In this document: in pieces, positions 1 to 6,637 of the stretch | How the letters are laid out: each line of letters starts with the position of its first letter | Numbering within the stretch: the first letter of the stretch is position 1 | Origin: a virus | Length of the DNA: 31,615 nt | IMG/VR virus record: IMGVR_UViG_3300021405_000041 | Span: 1 to 31,615 of that record | Strand: one strand, 5' to 3' | The notes under the pieces: model-generated | Told to the model about the DNA's origin: nothing | Seen by the model: only the letters and a program-made list of their open reading frames with translations | Databases searched by the model: none | Program-made: the position numbers and the translations under genes

Positions 1-159
1 TGGGCACTGCATATTTCCTGTGCAGACAAGGTGAACAGCGATGCAGGCTGGACATGGCGCGATAGTTTCGAGGCATGGGGCACCGAACACCTACGCCGTT
101 GCGGCTGGAAACTTCCCGAACACCCAATGTGCCGGGCTGGCGCTGTAAAGGCAGCATAG
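1..159 (+). CDS. 3' end of a gene of unknown function (partial)
   Basis: Frame 1 is open from the window edge to a TAG at 157-159, giving the last 52 residues of a protein that starts WALHISCADK and ends GAVKAA. The fragment is rich in Trp, Cys and His. It ends one base before the ATG of the next gene, so the two are probably co-transcribed. I recognise no family from this fragment. It may belong to the early or replication block that would lie upstream of the integrase. Confidence 0.6.
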   Translation, partial: WALHISCADKVNSDAGWTWRDSFEAWGTEHLRRCGWKLPEHPMCRAGAVKAA

Positions 160-369
160 ATGGCAACCTATCGAAACGATCGCGAACTTGCTCAATTGGT
201 TAAGGCCGCAATCGGCCACAATGGCTCACAGAAGCAGTGGGCGGACGACGTGGGAATATCAGCGGCTTACCTTTCGGACTTCCTGCGGGGCAACCGCGGG
301 GCAGGGCCGGCCATCCTAAAGGCGCTCGGGTTTGAGACCTCACCCTACTACCGGAAAGCCGAATCATGA
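160..369 (+). CDS. small helix-turn-helix (XRE/Cro-like) DNA-binding protein
   Basis: This 69-aa protein has a single recognisable element at residues 22-58: GSQKQWADDVGISAAYLSDF followed by LRGNRG and a hydrophobic helix. That is the usual order of a Cro/C1-type helix-turn-helix, with 'S-x-x-x-x-A-x-x-x-G-I-S-x-x-Y-L-S' spacing. AAAGG lies 8 nt before the ATG. Its stop overlaps the integrase start in an ATGA junction, so it is translationally coupled to the recombinase. Phage genes in this position often act as excisionase-like or lysogeny regulators. The DNA-binding fold is well supported; the specific role is inferred. Confidence 0.75.
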   Translation: MATYRNDRELAQLVKAAIGHNGSQKQWADDVGISAAYLSDFLRGNRGAGPAILKALGFETSPYYRKAES

Positions 370-1421
370 ACCTCCGCACCCTAATGCAAACCTACCGCAG
401 CGACCCAATATCGGGTTTCTACAAGCTCGAATATTGCACGCGGCGCTATTACAACCGGCTGATGGATCAGCTTGCGCGAACGTGGTGGATCGCTGAGGAT
501 AGTTACGATTGCCATTGCGCAGCCTTTACGGATATCAGCACCATCAACGGTCGTCGCGTCTTTTCATGGCATCGCCAGTGGACAGGCGGCGACCAGAAAA
601 TCTCCATGGGCCACGCGCTGGTCGGGATGCTGCGCACTCTGGTCAACTTCGGCGACTACGCGCTGGACGACAAGGATTGCGAGCGCGTCGCCAACATCCT
701 GCACAAGATGCGCTTTGCCAACGGCAAGCCGCGCACCGTCCAAATTACTCGCGAGCAGGCGACCGCGGTTTGCAATCGCGCTCGCACGACTCTGCCGATG
801 GTTGGGCTCGCTCAGGCTCTCCAATTTGAGTGTAGCTGGCGACAAAAGGATGTGATCGGAGAGTGGCTGCCAGTGGACGAGCCGGGGCTGTCGGATGTTT
901 GCTCCATGCACCCCAAAAAAGGGCCGATGAAATGGCTAAAAGGTTTGCGCTGGGAAGAAATCGACGCGGAGTTCATCGTCCACCACGTCACCAGCAAGCG
1001 TAAGAAGCTTAGCGAGCCAGACCTAAAACTTGCACCCCTAGTTATGGCCGAACTGGAATATCAATGGCCGGGCTGCGTTGAACGTCGCGACGATAAGATC
1101 ATTGTTCACCGCGATCTGTTGCCCGCCAAAGGCTCCGTGATAGTCGATGAATACACCGGCTTTCCATACAAGGCGGATGATTTTCGGGAGGAATGGCGCG
1201 TGATCGCCACCGAATGCGATGTGCCTTTGAACGTCCAAAACCGCGACAATCGAGCCGGTGGCATTAGCGAGGCCATTGCGATGGGTGCCAAGGCCGAACA
1301 CGTGCGCGACATGGCAACGCATTCCGACGTTTCACAGACGATGGACTACAGCCGCGCCAGCCGGGAGAACACCCATACTGTACAGCGGATGCGGATGGAA
1401 AAGAGTGGGAGCGCAGCATGA
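366..1421 (+). CDS. int: phage tyrosine integrase/recombinase
   Basis: This 351-aa protein carries the catalytic pattern of tyrosine recombinases. There is a box I Arg in CSWRQKDVIGE (R159), a beta-hairpin Lys in TSKRKK (about K211), a box II Arg in QNRDNRAGG (R296), a late His in MATHSDVSQ (H319), and the nucleophile Tyr nine residues later in MDYSRAS (Y328). The His-to-Tyr spacing of nine is the family norm. The usual first His of the HxxR box is Arg here (R293). The family catalyses site-specific integration and excision of the phage genome. No tRNA gene or attachment-site core could be recognised nearby. The start overlaps the helix-turn-helix gene (ATGA), and the stop overlaps the next small ORF in the same way. 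Confidence 0.9.
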   Translation: MNLRTLMQTYRSDPISGFYKLEYCTRRYYNRLMDQLARTWWIAEDSYDCHCAAFTDISTINGRRVFSWHRQWTGGDQKISMGHALVGMLRTLVNFGDYALDDKDCERVANILHKMRFANGKPRTVQITREQATAVCNRARTTLPMVGLAQALQFECSWRQKDVIGEWLPVDEPGLSDVCSMHPKKGPMKWLKGLRWEEIDAEFIVHHVTSKRKKLSEPDLKLAPLVMAELEYQWPGCVERRDDKIIVHRDLLPAKGSVIVDEYTGFPYKADDFREEWRVIATECDVPLNVQNRDNRAGGISEAIAMGAKAEHVRDMATHSDVSQTMDYSRASRENTHTVQRMRMEKSGSAA

Positions 1422-1642
1422 CCAAAACACCGGCCTATAGCCCCGCATTAATCCAGGAATATTTGGAAGCCTTCAAGGCAGCCAATACCATGGCAGAGGT
1501 TCCCCAGATCACCTATTCGGATGGCCACTACATCTTCAAAACATCCCGTGGGTATCCGCAAAAGTATCGACGTGCGGCAGTCGAATCCATGCGCGATGTT
1601 TTGAGAAAGCGGATGGAAAAGAGCAGCGAGAAGGTGGCGTGA
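1418..1642 (+). CDS. hypothetical small phage protein
   Basis: This 74-aa basic protein starts inside the integrase stop (ATGA overlap), which makes translational coupling likely. Its middle contains ITYSDGHYIFKTSRGYPQKY, a probable beta hairpin, followed by a charged C-terminal helix (RRAAVESMRDVLRKRMEKS). I do not recognise the family. Its position directly behind int suggests an accessory of the lysogeny module, but that is only positional. Confidence 0.65.
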   Translation: MTKTPAYSPALIQEYLEAFKAANTMAEVPQITYSDGHYIFKTSRGYPQKYRRAAVESMRDVLRKRMEKSSEKVA

Positions 1643-1932
1643 TGGTTACGGACAAAGAAATTGCAGATGCCGAGGCCGTTCGTAACGCGGCGCGCACTGT
1701 CTACAAAGAAGCCGAATACAAGGTGGAGCGCCTGAAAGAAACGCAAGCGTGCGAGAAATACAAGGTTGGCATCGGCATGATTGTTGTGGACAAAAACGGC
1801 CGTAAGGGCGTCGTCGTCCGCATCAATCCCTCGTATGGCGGGAAACCATGGGTCTACGCGAAGCAGATTAAAAAAGATGGTTCGCGCGGTGAGCGCGAGC
1901 TTTCAATGTACTCTGATTGGATGGTTGTCTAA
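1642..1932 (+). CDS. hypothetical small phage protein
   Basis: This 96-aa protein has an N-terminal charged helix (residues about 3-36, rich in Ala, Glu and Lys) followed by a compact beta-rich part: VGIGMIVVDKNGRKGVVVRI, then KPWVYAKQIKKDG. The ATG at 1642 shares bases with the preceding TGA (TGATG). A GTG one codon earlier is the alternative start. The C-terminal part looks like a small SH3-like or KOW-like barrel, which is a guess from the pattern only. Confidence 0.6.
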   Translation: MVTDKEIADAEAVRNAARTVYKEAEYKVERLKETQACEKYKVGIGMIVVDKNGRKGVVVRINPSYGGKPWVYAKQIKKDGSRGERELSMYSDWMVV

Positions 1933-1965
1933 TCGACTTATGCGTCGACAACAGGGAATTGCACG

Positions 1966-2256
1966 ATGACCGACATTGTCGAGCGCCTACGGGCCAGCCT
2001 TAGCTATGACACCCCAGCGCGGTATCCCGAAATGGTCACCGAGGCGGCTGACGAGATTGAGCGGCTGCGAGAGCAGTGTAGAGGCATGGCCAATGCGGCG
2101 CTCAATAATGGTCAAGGGCTTCTGATTTACGAACGCGCCCTTGAGCAGATCAAAGCGCTCTCCTATAGCGAAGATGGCGAGCCGCTAGATGACGCAATAC
2201 AGATTGCGGAAACGGCGCTTGCCTTCAAGGCACCTGAACTAAAATTCGGGCGATAA
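1966..2256 (+). CDS. phage accessory protein with EAADEIERLRE helix
   Basis: This 96-aa protein begins MTDIVERLRA and contains EAADEIERLREQ, an arrangement common in small accessory proteins of proteobacterial phages in the early left arm. The rest is predicted helical. The start follows the recurring leader GACAACAGGGAATTGCACG directly, one of the start-associated sequences of this region. No enzymatic motif is visible and the function is unknown. Confidence 0.7.
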   Translation: MTDIVERLRASLSYDTPARYPEMVTEAADEIERLREQCRGMANAALNNGQGLLIYERALEQIKALSYSEDGEPLDDAIQIAETALAFKAPELKFGR

Positions 2257-2268
2257 CACGGGGTTAAC

Positions 2269-2907
2269 TTGAAAAAGATCGCCGCTCTTTTTGTCGAAGC
2301 CGATGGCATCTACGCAGGATTGCCGAACGTGGACCTGTGGCCGATTGAGCGCGACGCCCGCATGTATGCTGGCCCGTGGCCGGTGGTAGCTCATCCCCCT
2401 TGCCAGCGGTGGGGACGCTTCTGGCATGGCTCCACGCGCAAGCCGCACCAATTCAAGCTGGGGGATGACGACGGCTGCTTTGTCTCTGCGCTGCGCTCCG
2501 TCTGCGAATGGGGAGGCGTTCTGGAACACCCTGCCGACAGCCAGGCATGGGACGCTCACGGGATCATTAAACCGCCCCGCAGCGGCGGGTGGGTTTGGTC
2601 CGGCGAACGGTGGGGCGGTTGGACCTGCTATGTCGAGCAGGCTCACTACGGCCACATGAGCCGCAAGGGGACTTGGCTGTTCGCCAGAGGCGTCGATTGC
2701 CGGGCGCTTCACTGGGGCCGCAGCGAACAGCGCCTACACCCCGTCGCGCTGGCGAAGCACGGCTACGCAAAGGCCAGGCGCATTGGAATGATGGCGATGG
2801 TCGGCGGCAAGGACAAGACGAAGATCAGGAATGCGACGCCGCTAGAGTTTCGCGACTTGTTGCTCGATTTGGCGGACTCGACGCGACCGCTCGCAAACGC
2901 AAGTTAA
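2269..2907 (+). CDS. C5 cytosine methyltransferase-like phage protein
   Basis: This 212-aa protein has a PPC motif in VVAHPPCQRWGRFW (residues 39-52), matching the catalytic Pro-Pro-Cys loop of C5 DNA cytosine methyltransferases. It also has GVLEHPADS (83-91), which sits where those enzymes have ENV/ENP, and the segment VEQAHYGHMSRKGTWLFA (122-139). The N-terminal ALFVEADGIYAGLPNVD could be the cofactor-binding edge. It is much shorter than a full methyltransferase (usually over 300 aa) and lacks a visible target-recognition domain, so activity is uncertain. I chose the TTG at 2269 because CGGGG lies just upstream and the protein pattern begins there. DNA modification against host restriction is a possible role. 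Confidence 0.6.
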   Translation: MKKIAALFVEADGIYAGLPNVDLWPIERDARMYAGPWPVVAHPPCQRWGRFWHGSTRKPHQFKLGDDDGCFVSALRSVCEWGGVLEHPADSQAWDAHGIIKPPRSGGWVWSGERWGGWTCYVEQAHYGHMSRKGTWLFARGVDCRALHWGRSEQRLHPVALAKHGYAKARRIGMMAMVGGKDKTKIRNATPLEFRDLLLDLADSTRPLANAS

Positions 2908-2922
2908 CAGGACGTTAGCGCC

Positions 2923-3114
2923 ATGAAGACGATTGGAAAAGGACTAGGGCCTAATCGGCAGATTGAACTGCAAGACGCGCGTCGCGGCGTCAAGGATGCC
3001 GAGCGGCATGTGCGAGACTTGAACGATCAGCTATCCGATGCCGCCAGCGTCCTAAAGACAGCCAGGATGCGACTGGCGCGAGCACAAACGGCCGCCGAGA
3101 GAAACCCGCGTTAA
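2923..3114 (+). CDS. hypothetical coiled-coil protein
   Basis: This 63-aa protein is almost entirely a charged amphipathic helix. Heptad-like spacing of hydrophobics runs from about residue 15 to 57 (ELQDARRGVKDAERHVRDLN onward). It lies between two GTTAAC boxes: one holds the stop of the upstream gene at 2903-2908 and the other holds this gene's own stop at 3110-3115. It resembles the coiled-coil protein at 4739-4921 in composition. The function is unknown. Confidence 0.6.
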   Translation: MKTIGKGLGPNRQIELQDARRGVKDAERHVRDLNDQLSDAASVLKTARMRLARAQTAAERNPR

Positions 3115-3138
3115 CCGCCGAACAGCATGGAGACGACA

Positions 3139-3336
3139 GTGACGATCAGATGGATACAGCTTTGGTTAATATGCGGACTGATCGTCACGTCAGCTTGGGA
3201 TCGCAACGTCGAAAACTACTGTGGACAAAAATACGATGCCCAAAAATTTATATTGGTGTCAGCGATATTTTGGCCGCTGGCTTTGTTTGGTAACATAACC
3301 AACGCCAAGCCAAGTGGCTGTCGCGGTCCCGGTTAA
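3139..3336 (+). CDS. hypothetical small membrane protein
   Basis: I chose the GTG at 3139 because GGAG lies 6 nt before it, in a leader (ACAGCATGGAGACGACA) very like the one before 4947. An in-frame ATG at 3127 is the alternative. The 65-aa product has two hydrophobic stretches, WIQLWLICGLIVTSAW and FILVSAIFWPLALFG, separated by a short polar loop. This suggests a membrane hairpin. The stop lies in a GTTAAC box (3332-3337). The role is unknown. Confidence 0.5.
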   Translation: MTIRWIQLWLICGLIVTSAWDRNVENYCGQKYDAQKFILVSAIFWPLALFGNITNAKPSGCRGPG

Positions 3337-3360
3337 CCCGTCCAATACAGGGAAAATGAC

Positions 3361-3546
3361 ATGCGCGATGATGGCAGCTACGAGATAGGGAGGGAGCCGA
3401 TCGTACCCAGAGCATCGCGGCAGCCTCACAAAGTCATGACGCCAGACGAATACCGCTGCATGGTAATTGTCGGATGGCATGAGGTCTGCCGAAATGTCGA
3501 TGGCTGCGGCGGCGTTGGCGTGCGGTTTTTAGGTACTGATCAGTAG
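3361..3546 (+). CDS. hypothetical small phage protein
   Basis: This 61-aa protein is preceded by ATACAGGGAAAATGAC, a clear copy of the start-associated sequence with good Shine-Dalgarno spacing. The C-terminal half contains YRCMVIVGWHEVCRNVDGCG, with three Cys and one His that could form a small metal site. I recognise no family. Confidence 0.55.
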   Translation: MRDDGSYEIGREPIVPRASRQPHKVMTPDEYRCMVIVGWHEVCRNVDGCGGVGVRFLGTDQ

Positions 3547-3555
3547 GATGTCACC

Positions 3556-3699
3556 ATGAACTTCATCGGCCACTTGCTTTTTATTGCTCCCATCCCGTGG
3601 GCATGGAAGCGAAGGGTTGCGGAGCGGATCGGCACGCGGTGCAAACATGGCTGGATGGTCGGACTAAAGGTTCTTATCTGTTCCGACGATTGGCAATAG
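3556..3699 (+). CDS. hypothetical 47-aa basic protein
   Basis: A short ORF starts with ATG after AGGATGTCACC (AGGA, 7 nt spacing) and ends in TAG at 3697-3699. The product begins MNFIGHLLFIAPIPWAWKRR and ends LICSDDWQ. A hydrophobic N-terminus is followed by an Arg-rich segment, which could be a membrane anchor. I preferred it over a competing 65-codon frame at 3597-3794, which lacks a ribosome binding site and runs through the start of the next gene. Confidence 0.5.
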   Translation: MNFIGHLLFIAPIPWAWKRRVAERIGTRCKHGWMVGLKVLICSDDWQ

Positions 3700-3729
3700 A
3701 CACATACATCACAACAGCAGGGAACTCAA

Positions 3730-3936
3730 ATGTCTCGGACCATCGAAGAAGTGAAACACGAGAACGAAATGATGCGGAAGGCTCGCATGGCTGAGAAAGA
3801 TCGCTGCTTGAAGGAAATTGCGAAGTGGAGTTCGAGCGGCCATATTCTGCTTCACGCCGGCGAAATGACCGCGGGTGAGCTTCGATCGGTCAAAGCCGTC
3901 ATTGGTGCAATCTATACCGCCGTGCAAGATTGTTAG
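3730..3936 (+). CDS. hypothetical helical protein
   Basis: This 68-aa, highly charged, helical protein (MSRTIEEVKHENEMMRKARM and onward) has a short Gly/Ser break near residue 35. It is preceded by ACAACAGCAGGGAACTCAA, one of the best copies of the regional start-associated sequence. No domain is recognised. Confidence 0.6.
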   Translation: MSRTIEEVKHENEMMRKARMAEKDRCLKEIAKWSSSGHILLHAGEMTAGELRSVKAVIGAIYTAVQDC

Positions 3937-3966
3937 CGGTTAAACCCCCACAAGCAGGCAGCCCAT

Positions 3967-4164
3967 ATGTGCGATCGAGATAAATTCGACAAGGCGGCTA
4001 GTTTTCTCGTTGAAGAACACATTCGCATCCACGACCAGATGGTTCCTCACCCAGACAAGATCAAAGATGCCATTGCCAAAGAATTGAGAGATACTTGGAA
4101 CGAGGCTATCCATGCCGCGATCGCGCGTGCAAATTCAATTCTGATCTATGCGAATAGGCGCTGA
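3967..4164 (+). CDS. hypothetical small phage protein
   Basis: This 65-aa, mostly helical protein contains two His-rich patches (EEHIRIHDQMVPH) and a C-terminal helix NEAIHAAIARANSILIYANR. The leader ACAAGCAGGCAGCCCAT is a slightly diverged copy of the start-associated sequence. Upstream there is a GTTAAA variant of the GTTAAC box. The function is unknown. Confidence 0.55.
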   Translation: MCDRDKFDKAASFLVEEHIRIHDQMVPHPDKIKDAIAKELRDTWNEAIHAAIARANSILIYANRR

Positions 4165-4166
4165 CG

Positions 4167-4385
4167 ATGACTATGTCGGCAGAAGATTGGCGGACGGACA
4201 TTGAGAACGCGCCGAAGGACGGCAGCGATGTTCTATTCCCCATCGAGTTCGTTGGTCGCGCCTATTGGTGCGGCGACTTGAAGCGATGGGTGCTATCCTA
4301 CCCGCTGCACATGGAATACATCAGCCACCCAACGCGGTTTCGATTGCCGCGCACTGACGCCGAGACAGCAGGAGAAACCAAATGA
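4167..4385 (+). CDS. DUF551-like small phage protein
   Basis: This 72-aa protein has the pattern W-x-x-D-I-x-x-A-P-K-D-G (residues 8-19) followed by aromatic beta strands (RAYWCGDLKRWVLSYP). This is the typical layout of short phage proteins of the DUF551 type, whose function is unknown. It starts two bases after the preceding stop and overlaps the next gene's start by four bases. A second in-frame ATG at 4173 is possible. Confidence 0.65.
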   Translation: MTMSAEDWRTDIENAPKDGSDVLFPIEFVGRAYWCGDLKRWVLSYPLHMEYISHPTRFRLPRTDAETAGETK

Positions 4386-4567
4386 GCTACCACGACTTCA
4401 CACCGGAAACTCACGAAGGTCGCATAGGTCAGACGATCTATCTTAAAGCTTTAGATGATCGCAGGGGATTCCGCTACGATCAGGTTGGCATTGATGATGA
4501 CGAAATCTGGAAAGAGATTTTTGAGGACATCGGAAAAGTGGCGATACAGGCGGTTAACGGGCGCTAA
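4382..4567 (+). CDS. hypothetical acidic small protein
   Basis: This 61-aa acidic protein (MSYHDFTPETHEGRIGQTIY) overlaps the previous gene by ATGA. It is also preceded by ACAGCAGGAGAAACCAA, a start-associated sequence that lies inside the coding end of the upstream gene. A GTTAAC box sits near its 3' end (4553-4558). No family is recognised. Confidence 0.6.
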   Translation: MSYHDFTPETHEGRIGQTIYLKALDDRRGFRYDQVGIDDDEIWKEIFEDIGKVAIQAVNGR

Positions 4568-4590
4568 TCCCTGACAAGTAGGAGAAAACC

Positions 4591-4737
4591 ATGAACCGCT
4601 GCACTTGCGGATTGGATCGAGAAGGATGCTGCTACCCTCGTTGCCCGCAGGGCGAATATGATGAGGCTCTTTGCTCCGCTATAGAGCGCGACAAAGATGA
4701 GAAGCGCGGCATTAATGTGCAGACAGCAGGGAAATGA
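4591..4737 (+). CDS. small cysteine-rich protein
   Basis: This 48-aa ORF starts at ATG 4591 behind GACAAGTAGGAGAAAACC, a strong Shine-Dalgarno within the start-associated sequence, and ends in TGA at 4735-4737. The first 32 residues hold six cysteines (MNRCTCGLDREGCCYPRCPQ, then ALC), so a small zinc-binding fold is likely. The next gene's start-associated sequence (ACAGCAGGGAAATGAA) forms its own last codons, an overlap that argues the two are coupled. Confidence 0.55.
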   Translation: MNRCTCGLDREGCCYPRCPQGEYDEALCSAIERDKDEKRGINVQTAGK

Positions 4738-4738
4738 A

Positions 4739-4921
4739 ATGTTTGAAATTGGCGGGAGTGCCCTGGACGCGGCAAAGCCGGCCTCCGAAAGGCTTGCTGA
4801 CGCGCAGCGTCAAGTCTGGAAAGCAGAGAAACAGATCAAGGCGTGGCAAGACGAATTGGACAAGGCGAGAAACGAACTTGTCAAACTGGACGTTTGGCCG
4901 CGTCCCGAAGGTTGGTATTGA
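4739..4921 (+). CDS. hypothetical coiled-coil protein
   Basis: I chose ATG 4739 because CAGGG lies 9 nt upstream. An in-frame ATG at 4697 would overlap the cysteine-rich gene and lacks a ribosome binding site. The 60-aa product is an amphipathic helix (ASERLADAQRQVWKAEKQIK onward) with the C-terminal tail VWPRPEGWY. Composition and length resemble the protein at 2923-3114, so the two may be diverged paralogues. Confidence 0.6.
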   Translation: MFEIGGSALDAAKPASERLADAQRQVWKAEKQIKAWQDELDKARNELVKLDVWPRPEGWY

Positions 4922-4946
4922 TAAGCGATTAACATGGAGAACCACA

Positions 4947-5342
4947 ATGTCTTTGACCGCAACCCAAATGAGCATGATGCCGGATCGCCGCCGCCTTCGA
5001 GCAGAGACCGTGGCCCACCAAATCCTCTTTGCTCTTGAGGTCTGGATTGACCGCTACGAGCGCCTTGAAAGGCATATCGAGACCGAAGCCAAGGACAACA
5101 AGGAGGATTATAGAGGCAATCCTCACGTCCGGCGCGACTTGTACCGAGAGATATTTGCCGCGCTCTATGCAGTCGGCGTCGAAGTCATCACTGACGCCGA
5201 CCGAGCCGCCGCCGGCTTGGAATGGCGCAACGAAAAGGGCATGACCGAAACCGAACTGCGCGCTATGGATGCTAGGCTGACTGAGACACTCTACAGCACC
5301 AAGCCCCTGAATATCAGGATCGAAGATACGCCGCTCGCGTAG
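4947..5342 (+). CDS. hypothetical helical protein
   Basis: I chose ATG 4947 (131 aa) because of the leader ATTAACATGGAGAACCACA with GGAG 7 nt before the start. A longer frame reaching back to 4734 runs antiparallel to no known signal and covers the previous gene. The protein is charged and helical (LFALEVWIDRYERLERHIET) and ends IEDTPLA. I recognise no domain. Confidence 0.65.
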   Translation: MSLTATQMSMMPDRRRLRAETVAHQILFALEVWIDRYERLERHIETEAKDNKEDYRGNPHVRRDLYREIFAALYAVGVEVITDADRAAAGLEWRNEKGMTETELRAMDARLTETLYSTKPLNIRIEDTPLA

Positions 5343-5377
5343 CAACCGACATATGGCCAACGAGCAGGGGAATGACG

Positions 5378-5626
5378 ATGGGTTGTCCAGTTCCGGTTTT
5401 TTGCAAGCATTGCGGTGATGCTCTTGACGTGTACGAGCCGCCTGAGCGCCGGTTCTGTTCTGAGGACTGTGCGATGGAATACATCCTCTACGCGCCTGAG
5501 GCGCAGCTACGGGCCGATGTAGCGGCAGAGGGAAAGGATTGGGATACCGAAGTTGCAACGGCAATGACGTGTTTTGAAATAGCCCTAGCCGACGCCCTGT
5601 TTGATGAGGCGACAAAAGAAAAGTAA
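5378..5626 (+). CDS. zinc-finger-like small protein
   Basis: The 82-aa product has CKHCGD near the N-terminus and RRFCSEDCAMEY about 16 residues later. The four cysteines (C-x2-C and C-x3-C) look like a treble-clef or FCS-type zinc site. I prefer ATG 5378 to ATG 5372. The Shine-Dalgarno AGGGGA abuts 5372 too closely, while spacing to 5378 matches the other copies of this leader. The C-terminal half is an acidic helix. Its function is unknown, but nucleic acid or protein binding is plausible. Confidence 0.6.
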   Translation: MGCPVPVFCKHCGDALDVYEPPERRFCSEDCAMEYILYAPEAQLRADVAAEGKDWDTEVATAMTCFEIALADALFDEATKEK

Positions 5627-5650
5627 CAAGAGATATTTCGGGAGAACAAC

Positions 5651-5890
5651 ATGGGCATGTGTTTGGATTCGACGCCCGAAATGGGCGAGTACAGCGTAGA
5701 GGTCCGCCGCGAGTCGTTCTACTTGCGCGGAGAGGATTCCTACTTCGAAGAGAGACGCCACGCCATCCAGGTCTACCCAAGCTCGGAAGGGCGGCACAGC
5801 CAAGGCACCGTAGAAATTCTGATTGAGGATATTCCGAAGATCAGAGCGGCACTCGATGCCGTCGAAAACTACCTGTTAAACAAGAGCTAA
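5651..5890 (+). CDS. hypothetical small phage protein
   Basis: This 79-aa protein has GGGAG 5 nt before its start (CGGGAGAACAACATG). It looks like an alpha/beta fold: strands around YSVEVRRESFYL and HAIQVYPSS, then GTVEILIEDIPKIRAALDAV with a C-terminal helix. The last part (strand, then a helix covering 'I-x-x-A-L-x-A-V') resembles the pattern of the passenger-type ORFs at 19954 and 21778, though only weakly. The family is unknown. Confidence 0.6.
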   Translation: MGMCLDSTPEMGEYSVEVRRESFYLRGEDSYFEERRHAIQVYPSSEGRHSQGTVEILIEDIPKIRAALDAVENYLLNKS

Positions 5891-5902
5891 CAGGGACCGC
5901 AG

Positions 5903-5989
5903 ATGCCGTGGCATGAATGGCTCTTAGTAGGACTGATTGTGCTGGGCGTGGCCCGATTTATCTACTGGCAATGGACATGGGGAAAATGA
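5903..5989 (+). CDS. 28-aa single-span membrane peptide
   Basis: This very short ORF (MPWHEWLLVGLIVLGVARFI, then YWQWTWGK) lies behind AACAGGGACCGCAG, a start-associated sequence. It is one hydrophobic helix flanked by Trp residues, a typical membrane-interface pattern. The next gene starts inside its stop (ATGA overlap). The leader, the overlap and the composition together make it more credible than its length alone suggests. Confidence 0.45.
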   Translation: MPWHEWLLVGLIVLGVARFIYWQWTWGK

Positions 5990-6189
5990 TGGGCGATCCG
6001 AAAGACGAACCGCAGCGCCTAACAATCGATGAGATTGAGGCGCTTTTGAATTCCGATACTGACATCGAACTCGACATTTTGCCGAATGGCGAAATACGCG
6101 CGAACAAATCAAAGGAGAAGGTGGGGCCGTTCAAGGTCCTGACCATGCGCGAAAAGCTCGGCGGGGAATACGGGTTCTCCCGACAGTAG
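5986..6189 (+). CDS. hypothetical small phage protein
   Basis: I chose ATG 5986, which overlaps the TGA of the 28-aa peptide. Upstream starts in this frame would cover that peptide. The 67-aa product contains LTIDEIEALLNSDTDIELDI followed by a beta-turn PNGEIR and a basic tail. The TIDEIEALLN helix is a common protein-interaction pattern. The function is unknown. Confidence 0.55.
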   Translation: MMGDPKDEPQRLTIDEIEALLNSDTDIELDILPNGEIRANKSKEKVGPFKVLTMREKLGGEYGFSRQ

Positions 6190-6214
6190 ACAAGTTAACA
6201 CGAAGGAGCTGGGA

Positions 6215-6637
6215 ATGAGCGTCAAAGAAATCACAGCAGAAGAAACCGGCAAGATCGCCGGCATTCTCGAAACCAAATGGTCCGAAATGTCATCGGACAA
6301 TACGCGGCTAACTGCTGAAAATGAGTCGCTGAATGTCTCGCTCGATTTAATGACGCAAGACCGTAATTACTGGCGGGAGCGTGCCGAAACGCGCGAAAGG
6401 GAACGGGACCGCGCGCGCACTGAGCGAGAATATATGTTGCAGCAGTGGCTCGGAGTAATCGCCATTGCCGAGGAAACCAAGAACGAAGTATTGAGCGGAC
6501 GAATCTCGCGGACGGGAGCGGAACAAAAATCGGCCACGTTAACAGATGCCGCTGAAAGTGAATTGAAACGGCTGGGAGCGAAGTATGGCGGGAACAACAA
6601 TCCTACCGCCGCCTTGGTTGCCACTATTCCTTTGTAG
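6215..6637 (+). CDS. hypothetical coiled-coil protein, end of early operon
   Basis: This 140-aa protein follows GAAGGAGCTGGGA (strong Shine-Dalgarno). Residues 25-80 form a long charged coiled coil (LTAENESLNVSLDLMTQDRN, then repeated Arg/Glu). The C-terminus ends in a hydrophobic tail. A GTTAAC box lies at 6194-6199 just upstream. It is the last plus-strand gene before the convergent late operon and overlaps the zinc-ribbon gene on the other strand by 14 bp. Confidence 0.65.
   Translation: MSVKEITAEETGKIAGILETKWSEMSSDNTRLTAENESLNVSLDLMTQDRNYWRERAETRERERDRARTEREYMLQQWLGVIAIAEETKNEVLSGRISRTGAEQKSATLTDAAESELKRLGAKYGGNNNPTAALVATIPL

Noticed and set aside
2239-2712. Minus-strand 157-codon frame opposite the methyltransferase-like gene
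   Set aside because: It is a shadow of the plus-strand gene carrying the PPC motif, with no motif and no start signal.
3597-3794. 65-codon plus-strand frame
   Set aside because: It has no ribosome binding site and overlaps the better supported genes at 3556-3699 and 3730-3936.
4734-4946. N-terminal extension of the 131-aa protein back to 4734
   Set aside because: It runs out of frame through the coiled-coil gene at 4739-4921; the start at 4947 has a good GGAG.
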